In this document: in pieces, positions 1 through 4,276 of the stretch
Layout: each line of letters opens with the position of its first letter
How positions within the stretch are numbered: the stretch's first letter is position 1
Source: an uncultured Rhodospirillaceae bacterium
Lineage (GTDB): Bacteria > Pseudomonadota > Alphaproteobacteria > RF32 > CAG-239
Direction of reading: 5' to 3'
Length of the DNA stretch: 6,171 nt
Assembly: GCA_900313355.1 (NCBI GenBank)
Contig: OMQZ01000200.1
Span: forward strand, 1 to 6,171
The notes under the pieces: model-generated
What the model was told of the DNA's origin: nothing
Database searches by the model: none
The model's input: the letters and a program-made list of their open reading frames with translations, nothing else
Made by a program: the position numbers and the translations under genes

Positions 1-181
1 ATACTATCCGATTATTGCAACTTTCAGTAAAGAAAATTCTCCGAACTTTTTAATGTTTAGGTATTTCCGCCCTTTTTAAAGGTGGACCTTCGGCACGCAC
101 CGATAGGTCAGCGAGCTCGTCGAGCTACAGACCAAAGGTGACAGGAAGGTGGAGGAATGGCGGTTTAAGGAAAAGATGAAA
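1..181. other. Unassigned segment at left edge
   Basis: No gene is recognised here. The segment lies downstream of the minus-strand YjbR-EVE gene. Bases 82-180 are visibly richer in G+C than most of the window's intergenic DNA. The plus strand has a stop-free frame from 107 to a TAG at 272-274 with a charged, lysine- and glutamate-rich translation (VSELVELQTKGDRKVEEW at its start). It has no good start codon before ATG 176, and its 3' half overlaps the end of the YjbR-EVE gene antisense. Two short inverted repeats are visible: AAGGT-GG-ACCTT at 80-91 and AGCTCG-T-CGAGCT at 114-126. It could be a decayed gene end, a structured 3' UTR, or nothing. Confidence 0.3.
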
Positions 182-1225
182 TCAAAAAAGAAATTCGGCC
201 AGTTTTTGAGGAATACTGCGCGGGCCTCGGACAGCGGTGACACCAAAGGTTTTAAGCTTTTCAAAGTTTAGGAAATTTTTATCGTATTGTTTGAGTTTTT
301 TGATTTTCATCACGTGGGTGATTTTGATGTTTTTATCTTGATAATGATATGGAATATCTGTTTTTGTAATCAGGCACTGATACAAAATTGCCGAATAAGG
401 GGCTGCAACATACATATAGGCGATGTCTCCTTTGTGAACGCCGCTTGATTGTTTCCAGATGATTTCATCTTCTTTTTCAAACGTGGCAACAATGTCAAAA
501 AACTTTGGATTGGCGGGGATTATCCATTGATTGATGGCAGATGATTTTTTGTGTTTTCCAAGCGTAAAGGCGTGGCTTTCGTCGATTAAAGACAAAAGGG
601 TTTCGTCATCAAGAGAATCGTTTAAAACAACCGTGATCCAATATTTTTTGTTCATATGATAAGCCGGATAAATGCCGTTTTGTTTAACAAGTTGCGGGAT
701 TCTTTGATCATCTATTTTAAGGTTCATAACCTCAACCAAACCCGATTTTTTTTTATCTATTCTTTCAAGTTTTAAAGGCATAACAAGGCCATACCATTTT
801 CCGGTGTTCGGGTTTTTGAAAACGCCGCAATCAGGATATTTTTCCCACGGGAAGACGGGATCGTCACCGTATTTTTCTTTGAGCCTTGAAGCAAGGCGGT
901 TTCCTTGAGCAGATGCAAATAAACTTTGAACGCAACAATGGTGTGCAATGTCTTTTAGGATTTCAATATAAGCAGAACGAACTAAAGCGGCATAGCCGAT
1001 TGCAATTTCATCAATGCGCATTTGAAAATAAGCATCGCCCGTGTCAACATCATAAACATCACCTTTGATAACACCTTTGGGAGAAACGGAAATAACGGCC
1101 TTAAATGCGCCGTCCATGAATGTTTTTTCAAATATATAGGTGTTGTTTGATTTTTTAAAACCATAAGGTTCAAGTTTTGAAAAATCAATTGTTTCGCGTT
1201 CGAAAATTTTTTCTTCTATGGTCAT
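182..1225 (-). CDS. MmcQ/YjbR-like protein with C-terminal EVE domain
   Basis: The gene encodes a 347-residue soluble protein with no signal peptide or membrane segment. Residues about 1-110 form an N-terminal extension (FMDGAFKAVISV, then DVDTGDAYF). Residues about 112-223 look like the YjbR/MmcQ fold (WYGLVMPL, VEVMNLK, then the hallmark GIYPAYHMNKKYWITV). Residues about 233-347 look like an EVE/PUA-like domain: it opens with WIIPANPKFFDI, has GDIAYMYVAAP in the middle and ends VRGPRSIPQKLAEFLF. YjbR proteins are called DNA-binding from their fold, with little biochemistry. EVE domains belong to the PUA superfamily, and several bind modified nucleobases. The architecture matches proteins I know best from gut Firmicutes, so transfer is possible but not shown. 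The ATG at 1225 is the only start that keeps the whole N-terminal extension. No Shine-Dalgarno precedes it. The gene is transcribed away from tRNA-Ala. The molecular function is not established; the family call is firm and the role is open. Confidence 0.85.
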   Translation of the reverse strand: MTIEEKIFERETIDFSKLEPYGFKKSNNTYIFEKTFMDGAFKAVISVSPKGVIKGDVYDVDTGDAYFQMRIDEIAIGYAALVRSAYIEILKDIAHHCCVQSLFASAQGNRLASRLKEKYGDDPVFPWEKYPDCGVFKNPNTGKWYGLVMPLKLERIDKKKSGLVEVMNLKIDDQRIPQLVKQNGIYPAYHMNKKYWITVVLNDSLDDETLLSLIDESHAFTLGKHKKSSAINQWIIPANPKFFDIVATFEKEDEIIWKQSSGVHKGDIAYMYVAAPYSAILYQCLITKTDIPYHYQDKNIKITHVMKIKKLKQYDKNFLNFEKLKTFGVTAVRGPRSIPQKLAEFLF

Positions 1226-1231
1226 AAAACT

Positions 1232-1260
1232 TGTTTAGCATATTTGTGTTATTCTTTCAA
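1232..1260 (-). promoter_or_regulatory. Candidate promoter of the YjbR-EVE gene
   Basis: On the minus strand, TTGAAA (1260-1255) and TAAACA (1237-1232) are separated by 17 bases. A TGC immediately precedes the second box, which resembles an extended -10. The ATG starts six bases after the -10-like box, so transcription from here would begin at or next to the start codon and give a leaderless or nearly leaderless mRNA. The -10 match is poor, so this is tentative. Confidence 0.4.
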
Positions 1261-1280
1261 GAGGATGATTTATTTTTTAT

Positions 1281-1308
1281 TTGACATTTGATATTTTTTA
1301 TGTAATAT
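1281..1308 (+). promoter_or_regulatory. Promoter of tRNA-Ala
   Basis: A perfect TTGACA at 1281-1286 is followed after 16 bases by TAATAT at 1303-1308. Initiation would fall about 1315, a few bases before the mature tRNA at 1323. Position and consensus match make this the likely promoter of the tRNA gene. Confidence 0.7.
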
Positions 1309-1322
1309 CCAGTTCTAATAAA

Positions 1323-1398
<76 letters not shown>

Positions 1399-1404
1399 AT
1401 AAAG

Positions 1405-1428
1405 AAGACGCGTTTTGCGTCTTTTTTT
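1405..1428 (+). terminator. Intrinsic terminator of tRNA-Ala
   Basis: AAGACGC (1405-1411) pairs perfectly with GCGTCTT (1417-1423) around a GTTTT loop and runs into a T tract to 1428. It starts seven bases after the tRNA CCA. On the minus strand the same stem is followed only by CTTTATT, so it may also weakly stop transcription from the facing ybaK-like gene. Confidence 0.88.
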
Positions 1429-1447
1429 GTAGGCAAGTCAGTTTGTT

Positions 1448-1924
1448 TTAATGAATTTCAGCTGTTAAATCAGCAAAAGGGGCTTGAAGAAAATTTGAGA
1501 GTTCTTGAGGCGAAAGTTCGAGTGTTAAACCGATTTTTCCGCCGCTGATGCAAAAGGTTTGAAGATTTTGAGCATGTATGTCAATAAAGGTTTTGAACTT
1601 TTTTTTCATACCGACAGGCGAACAGCCGCCGTGGATGTAGCCTGTTGTGGGCAACAAGGTTTTTAAGGGAATCATTTCAAGGTTTTTCACACCGGCGGCG
1701 CGAGCTGCCTTTTTCAAATCGAGTTCATGATTTGAGGGCACAACAAAAACAAAATGTTCGTGTGTGGGGCTGATGGTCACAAGCGTTTTAAAAACTTCTT
1801 CGGGGTCTTTTTTTAAGAACATGGCAACCGAGCCGGCGTCAACGGCTGTGCCCGGATTATATTCATAAAATTTAAATAAAATGTGCGCTGTTTCTAAAAT
1901 GCGCATGGCGTTCGTTTTTATCAT
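1448..1924 (-). CDS. ybaK: YbaK/EbsC family Cys-tRNA(Pro) deacylase
   Basis: The gene encodes a 158-residue cytosolic protein, the full length of the family (E. coli YbaK is about 159). Family members hydrolyse cysteine mischarged onto tRNA-Pro by prolyl-tRNA synthetase, acting in trans. The lysine of FKTL falls at residue 46, the same number as the key lysine in characterised YbaK. Other family marks are LDLKKAARAAG, TGYIHGGCSPVGMKKK and the C-terminal ISGGKIGLTLEL. The start chosen is ATG at 1924 (MIKTNAMRILE), a typical family N-terminus; a TTG at 1942 would add six unconserved residues (LCYTIT, or M in place of L if used as the start), and ATG 1906 would remove the start of the fold. No Shine-Dalgarno is visible. 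The gene converges on tRNA-Ala and is divergent from the outer-membrane protein genes. Sequence alone cannot exclude specificity for another mischarged tRNA. Confidence 0.92.
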   Translation of the reverse strand: MIKTNAMRILETAHILFKFYEYNPGTAVDAGSVAMFLKKDPEEVFKTLVTISPTHEHFVFVVPSNHELDLKKAARAAGVKNLEMIPLKTLLPTTGYIHGGCSPVGMKKKFKTFIDIHAQNLQTFCISGGKIGLTLELSPQELSNFLQAPFADLTAEIH

Positions 1925-1930
1925 GGTGAT

Positions 1931-1959
1931 TGTGTAACACAAAAAAATACGGATTGCAA
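1931..1959 (-). promoter_or_regulatory. ybaK: Candidate promoter of the ybaK-like gene
   Basis: On the minus strand, TTGCAA (1959-1954) and TACACA (1936-1931) are 17 bases apart, and TGT precedes the second box (extended -10 style). The ATG at 1924 starts six bases after it, the same geometry as at the YjbR-EVE gene, implying a leaderless or very short-leader transcript. The -10 match is weak. Confidence 0.4.
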
Positions 1960-2003
1960 AAAAATTGATATTCTGCGGTTGATAATATGATAAATATTTG
2001 TTG

Positions 2004-2016
2004 TAACAAATTGTTA
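2004..2016. promoter_or_regulatory. Palindrome TAACA-N3-TGTTA upstream of barrel gene 1
   Basis: TAACA (2004-2008) and TGTTA (2012-2016) are perfect inverted half-sites around AAT. The same half-sites occur in copy 2 with a changed centre (ATA), which is what an operator would look like. It lies 107 bases before the -35 box, far for classical repression. The protein that might bind it is unknown. Confidence 0.35.
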
Positions 2017-2019
2017 AAT

Positions 2020-2093
2020 TTTGTGAAACGCCGTGTTTTCAGGGCTTTGAGCAAAATCGGCTTAAAATAAGACTTTATAAGTCTTTGTTTTTT
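2020..2093 (+). ncRNA. Candidate structured RNA ending in terminator-like hairpin, copy 1
   Basis: If transcribed, this segment would fold with GCCG (2030-2033) pairing CGGC (2058-2061) around a conserved interior. A 7-bp hairpin follows, AAGACTT (2069-2075) with AAGTCTT (2079-2085), and then TGTTTTTT. That end looks like an intrinsic terminator, yet no plus-strand gene lies upstream whose transcript it would end; the neighbouring ybaK-like gene points the other way. Copy 2 keeps the folding with different bases. No convincing promoter is seen (TTGATA at about 1964 with TATGAT 15 bases on is weak). It could instead be an insulating terminator or a DNA-level structure. Confidence 0.35.
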
Positions 2094-2122
2094 CATTAAA
2101 AATGAAGAGCGCGGCATATCGT

Positions 2123-2151
2123 TTGACAATATCGATATTCTCTTATATGCT
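2123..2151 (+). promoter_or_regulatory. Promoter of barrel gene 1
   Basis: TTGACA (2123-2128), a 17-base spacer and TATGCT (2146-2151) form a near-consensus housekeeping promoter. Both boxes and the spacer length are kept in copy 2. Initiation would fall about 2158, giving a leader of roughly 65 bases. The short word CGGCATA just upstream of the -35 is also shared by both copies. Confidence 0.85.
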
Positions 2152-2159
2152 CATAGGCG

Positions 2160-2184
2160 AATGAAGGCTTTCAGGCTCTTCATT
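2160..2184 (+). promoter_or_regulatory. 5' UTR stem-loop of barrel gene 1
   Basis: AATGAAG (2160-2166) pairs with CTTCATT (2178-2184). GC/GC inside (2167-2168, 2175-2176) extends the stem past one bulged T. It starts within a few bases of the predicted transcript end and is identical in copy 2. A stem at the extreme 5' end of an abundant outer-membrane protein mRNA could slow decay, as in the E. coli ompA leader; this role is inferred. Confidence 0.55.
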
Positions 2185-2222
2185 TTAAGAATTTGTTTTA
2201 ATCTTTATAAAGAGGATATACT

Positions 2223-2873
2223 ATGAATAAATATGTTTTATTAGCCGGTGCGGCTGTTGTTGCTTTTTCAACATCTGCAAGCGCTTTTGAAATGACACCT
2301 TATGCTGCTTTGAGAGGTTCTTGGGATTTCACAAGAAACAATATGGTTGCAACGAATCCGGGCGGTGCTCAGAAAGTTAAATTGAATGACGGCACATGGG
2401 GTGCACACGTTGCTTTGGGTGCTAAACATGGCGCATTCAGATTAGAAACAGAATATAACACAGGCAAAACTGCTCATAAAAAAGTTGCTGTCGGTCGTGA
2501 TGGCAGAGTAAAGACAAATCTCAGAACAGAATCTATCTTGGTTAATGCATACTGGGATATTAATACATGTTCTCGTTTCACACCTTATGTCAGCGCCGGT
2601 GCGGGTTTGGCTAAATTAAACTTCCGTTTAAGAACCAACGAAGATATGGTTGGAAAATACAATCCGTCTAACTTTGCATGGCAAGTTGGTGCCGGTGTTT
2701 CATACGCTGCAACAGACAGCATTGATGTTGATTTAGGTTATCGCTATGTTGACACAGGCGCTGCTCGTGTTATGAAGATGTATGAAACAGGTCCGCAAGG
2801 TGGCACGATGCAAGAGGAAAAAATCAACACGGCAAGACATGAACTTTATGCAGGTATCAGATACAACTTCTAA
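2223..2873 (+). CDS. Outer-membrane beta-barrel protein 1 (opacity/OmpX-like)
   Basis: The protein has 216 residues. A Sec signal peptide covers residues 1-21 (MNKYVLLAGAAVVAF core, cleavage after ASA), leaving a mature protein of about 195 residues, the size of an eight-stranded barrel. Alternating polar/aromatic strands are visible (WGAHVALGAK, FRLETEYNTG, SILVNAYWDI, FTPYVSAGAGLA, FAWQVGAGVSYA, IDVDLGYRYVD). The C-terminus HELYAGIRYNF ends in the phenylalanine recognised by the BAM assembly machinery. It fits the broad OMP beta-barrel (opacity-type) family; no specific ligand or pore function can be read. Differences from barrel protein 2 concentrate at residues about 41-50, 83-98, 134-146 and 183-200, the expected surface loops. 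One cysteine (C116) is present. AGAGGA (2211-2216), six bases before the ATG, is a good ribosome site. Adhesion, envelope stability or phage receptor are all possible roles. Confidence 0.92.
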   Translation: MNKYVLLAGAAVVAFSTSASAFEMTPYAALRGSWDFTRNNMVATNPGGAQKVKLNDGTWGAHVALGAKHGAFRLETEYNTGKTAHKKVAVGRDGRVKTNLRTESILVNAYWDINTCSRFTPYVSAGAGLAKLNFRLRTNEDMVGKYNPSNFAWQVGAGVSYAATDSIDVDLGYRYVDTGAARVMKMYETGPQGGTMQEEKINTARHELYAGIRYNF

Positions 2874-2913
2874 TTTGTATCGTCAGATATAAAGTTTTTT
2901 TCATGAAAAAGGG

Positions 2914-2939
2914 GGGGCGGTTTTCCGCTCCTTTTTTTT
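2914..2939 (+). terminator. Intrinsic terminator of barrel gene 1
   Basis: GGGGCGG (2914-2920) pairs with CCGCTCC (2925-2931, one G-U) around TTTT and is followed by eight T residues. It lies 40 bases after the stop codon, so the two barrel genes are probably separate transcripts. Confidence 0.9.
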
Positions 2940-2940
2940 G

Positions 2941-2953
2941 TAACAATATGTTA
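2941..2953. promoter_or_regulatory. Palindrome TAACA-N3-TGTTA upstream of barrel gene 2
   Basis: The half-sites TAACA (2941-2945) and TGTTA (2949-2953) are identical to those in copy 1, while the centre is ATA instead of AAT. It is again 107 bases before the -35 box. It lies right after the first gene's terminator T tract. Confidence 0.35.
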
Positions 2954-2956
2954 AAT

Positions 2957-3030
2957 TTTGTGAAACACCCTATTTTCAAGGCTTCGAGCTAAATCGGTGC
3001 AAAGGGTGTTTTTGTAACCCTTTGTTTTCT
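2957..3030 (+). ncRNA. Candidate structured RNA ending in terminator-like hairpin, copy 2
   Basis: This is the counterpart of 2020-2093. CACC (2966-2969) pairs with GGTG (2996-2999); relative to copy 1 the pair G2030-C2061 has become A2967-T2998. The terminal hairpin is AAAGGGT (3001-3007) with ACCCTTT (3017-3023), a different stem sequence on a nine-base loop, followed by TGTTTTCT. The unpaired word TTTTCA, then GGCTT, GAGC and AAATCGG are shared with copy 1. As a terminator it would be a second stop after that of barrel gene 1; as an RNA it lacks a visible promoter. Confidence 0.35.
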
Positions 3031-3059
3031 CATCAAAAAATAGAAATACGGCATAATGT

Positions 3060-3088
3060 TTGACAATATGAATAATCTCTTATATGCT
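3060..3088 (+). promoter_or_regulatory. Promoter of barrel gene 2
   Basis: TTGACA (3060-3065), 17 bases, TATGCT (3083-3088): both hexamers are identical to barrel gene 1, while the spacer has several changes. Selection on the boxes and spacing is implied. Both genes are therefore expected to be expressed at similar strength unless regulated from further upstream. Confidence 0.85.
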
Positions 3089-3096
3089 CATAAGCG

Positions 3097-3121
3097 AATG
3101 AAGGCTTTCAGGCTCTTCATT
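3097..3121 (+). promoter_or_regulatory. 5' UTR stem-loop of barrel gene 2
   Basis: AATGAAG (3097-3103) pairs with CTTCATT (3115-3121), with an inner GC/GC pair of pairs. Stem and loop are the same sequence as in copy 1. Confidence 0.55.
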
Positions 3122-3159
3122 TTAAAAATTTGTTTTAATCTTTATAAAGAGGATATAAT

Positions 3160-3801
3160 ATGAATAAATATGTTTTATTAGCCGGTGCGGCTGTTGTTGC
3201 GTTTGCTGCAAATGCTCAAGCATTAGAAGTCAGCCCATACGCTGCTTTGAGAGGTTCTTGGGATTTCACAAGAAATAATGCTGTGCAAGAAATGTTTGGC
3301 CCATCAGAAAAAGTTAAATTCAACGATGGCACATGGGGTGCACACGTTGCTTTGGGTGCTAAATACGGCGCATTCAGATTAGAGACAGAATACAATACAG
3401 GCAAAGACGCTCATAAGAAAATTTTTGACGGCGAAATTAAAATGAACCTCAGAACAGAATCTATTTTGGTTAATGCATACTGGGATATCAATACATGTTC
3501 TCGTTTCACACCTTATGTCAGCGCCGGTGCGGGTTTGGCTAAATTAAATCTTCGTGCAAAAGTTCCGAGTGATGATTTTGTACAAAAAGGAAATCCGTCT
3601 AACTTTGCATGGCAAGTCGGTGCGGGTGTTTCTTATGCCGCAACAGACAGCATTGATGTTGATTTAGGTTATCGCTATGTTGATACAGGCGCTGCTCGTA
3701 TTATGAAGATGTATGCATCTGGCGCTCAAGGCTATAGAGAATCTGTGAAAGTCAACACAGCAAGACATGAACTTTATGCCGGTTTGAGATACAACTTCTA
3801 A
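3160..3801 (+). CDS. Outer-membrane beta-barrel protein 2 (paralogue of barrel 1)
   Basis: The protein has 213 residues with the same design as barrel protein 1: a signal peptide of residues 1-21 (cleavage after AQA) and an eight-stranded barrel of about 192 residues ending HELYAGLRYNF. The strands are almost identical to the paralogue. The differing blocks are residues about 41-50, 83-95, 131-144 and 181-197, with length changes in the second, third and fourth. The lone cysteine is kept (C113, in the INTCSRF segment). AGAGGA (3148-3153) sits six bases before the ATG. The gene has its own promoter and terminator and is transcribed in the same direction as its paralogue. The function beyond outer-membrane residence is unknown. 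The pair would present two versions of the same scaffold at the surface, with different loops exposed. Confidence 0.92.
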   Translation: MNKYVLLAGAAVVAFAANAQALEVSPYAALRGSWDFTRNNAVQEMFGPSEKVKFNDGTWGAHVALGAKYGAFRLETEYNTGKDAHKKIFDGEIKMNLRTESILVNAYWDINTCSRFTPYVSAGAGLAKLNLRAKVPSDDFVQKGNPSNFAWQVGAGVSYAATDSIDVDLGYRYVDTGAARIMKMYASGAQGYRESVKVNTARHELYAGLRYNF

Positions 3802-3835
3802 TTTGTATCCTTGATATAAAGTTTTTTCATGAAAA

Positions 3836-3862
3836 AGGGGTAGCGAAAGTTACCTCTTTTTT
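3836..3862 (+). terminator. Intrinsic terminator of barrel gene 2
   Basis: AGGGGTAGC (3836-3844) pairs with GTTACCTCT (3849-3857, two G-U) around a GAAA tetraloop and continues into T residues to 3862. It is homologous in position to the terminator of gene 1 but has a different stem and loop. Confidence 0.9.
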
Positions 3863-3863
3863 C

Positions 3864-3993
3864 AAAAAAGCTCGTATAACAGGTCATCTAAGCCCAAAAT
3901 CACAGGACAAAAGTGTCCTCACGTACTAATATGTACGCTGCGGTACTTTTGCCTTTATTTTGAACTTATCTGACCTGTTCTCAGAGCTTTTTT
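3864..3993. repeat. Palindromic repeat unit 1
   Basis: Terminal inverted repeats are AAAAAAGCTC (3864-3873) with GAGCTTTTTT (3984-3993), then AACAGGTCA (3878-3886) with TGACCTGTT (3971-3979). Further in, CAAAAGT (3908-3914) pairs with ACTTTTG (3945-3951) and CGTAC (3922-3926) with GTACG (3933-3937). The unit is thus one long interrupted hairpin of about 130 bases. The left arm begins two bases after the barrel gene 2 terminator T tract. Confidence 0.7.
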
Positions 3994-4066
3994 ATAAGGC
4001 GTCATCTAGAGCTATTTCCTGCGGTCTCGCAAATAACTCTATCTGACCTATTCTCCGAGCTTTTTT
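3993..4066. repeat. Palindromic repeat unit 2
   Basis: Bases 4001-4017 pair with 4031-4047 (14 of 17 positions; GTCA at the base with TGAC), around a short loop region containing TGCG-GTCT-CGCA. The 25-base right end follows. The outer left arm seen in unit 1 is absent, so the unit shares its left edge with the right end of unit 1. Confidence 0.6.
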
Positions 4067-4067
4067 G

Positions 4068-4174
4068 AAAAAAAACGAGTATAATGGCTAACTAAAGCTG
4101 AAATTGCAAGACGGAAGGTGAGGACACTTCCGCTTTTATTTTAATTCTACCTGACCTGTTCTCCGAGCTTTTTT
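4068..4174. repeat. Palindromic repeat unit 3
   Basis: An A-rich left arm (4068-4079) precedes TATAATGGCTAACTAAAGC and matches the left arm of unit 1 only loosely. The interior has CGGAAG (4112-4117) pairing with CTTCCG (4127-4132). It ends with the 25-base right end. A fourth left end (4174-4193, TATAAAGTATCATTCAGAGC) follows and has no matching right end. Confidence 0.6.
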
Positions 4175-4212
4175 ATAAAGTATCATTCAGAGCAAAAAAA
4201 TGTAAATCGTTT

Positions 4213-4241
4213 TTTAAGAAAAAATGATTAAATTATATGCG
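4213..4241 (+). promoter_or_regulatory. adhE: Possible adhE promoter region
   Basis: ATTATATGCG at 4232-4241 resembles the -10 context of the barrel genes (TTATATGCT). No good -35 is present at the right distance; TTTAAG at 4213-4218 is the best aligned. An activator-dependent promoter would look like this, but so would chance in AT-rich DNA. Confidence 0.3.
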
Positions 4242-4276
4242 TTATTGAACGAATAAAAAAACGGAAGGTTTTGTAA

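Larger units (their letters stand above)
2001..2882 (+). repeat. Tandem duplication, copy 1 (regulatory region plus barrel gene 1)
   Basis: This is the first of two adjacent copies. Similarity to copy 2 begins around TGTAACAA (2002) and runs through the upstream region, gene and 3' UTR to the terminator. From 2004 to the ATG at 2223 every landmark is offset by exactly 937 bases from its counterpart, so there are no net insertions or deletions in about 220 upstream bases. The coding part differs by nine bases (216 versus 213 codons). The edges are approximate. Confidence 0.85.
2938..3862 (+). repeat. Tandem duplication, copy 2 (regulatory region plus barrel gene 2)
   Basis: This is the second copy of the unit, starting directly in the T tract of the first gene's terminator (TGTAACAA at about 2939) and ending with its own terminator at 3862. 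Promoter boxes, leader hairpin, ribosome site and most barrel codons match copy 1. Differences concentrate in the upstream hairpin arms, four coding blocks and the terminator stem. Confidence 0.85.
3864..4193. repeat. Cluster of palindromic intergenic repeat units
   Basis: This 330-base non-coding stretch fills most of the gap between barrel gene 2 and adhE. Four related left ends begin TATAA at 3875, 3993, 4080 and 4174 (irregular spacing of 118, 87 and 94). Three related 25-base right ends (3969-3993, 4042-4066, 4150-4174) read CTGACCT.TTCTC.GAGC followed by six T residues. Each complete unit can fold into a hairpin. No open reading frame of note is present. It resembles REP- or MITE-like palindromic repeats, but no transposase is seen. 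Confidence 0.75.

Noticed and set aside
76..264. Minus-strand open frame of 62 codons
   Set aside because: It overlaps the 3' end of the YjbR-EVE gene in another frame, and its serine-rich translation resembles no family I know.
1925..1942. TTG at 1942 as the start of the ybaK-like gene
   Set aside because: It adds six residues (LCYTIT, or M in place of L if used as the start) that do not fit the family; the ATG at 1924 gives the usual length and puts the key lysine at residue 46.
2004..2026. Rex- or FNR-type operator ahead of the barrel genes
   Set aside because: The words resemble parts of such sites (TGTTAA, TTGTGA) but neither full consensus is present.
1872..2129. Minus-strand open frame of 85 codons upstream of ybaK
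   Set aside because: It overlaps the ybaK N-terminus and the conserved non-coding region of the duplication, whose copy 2 counterpart does not preserve it.
3864..4193. CRISPR array
   Set aside because: The repeated units vary in length and sequence, spacers are not uniform, and the units are internally palindromic over most of their length.
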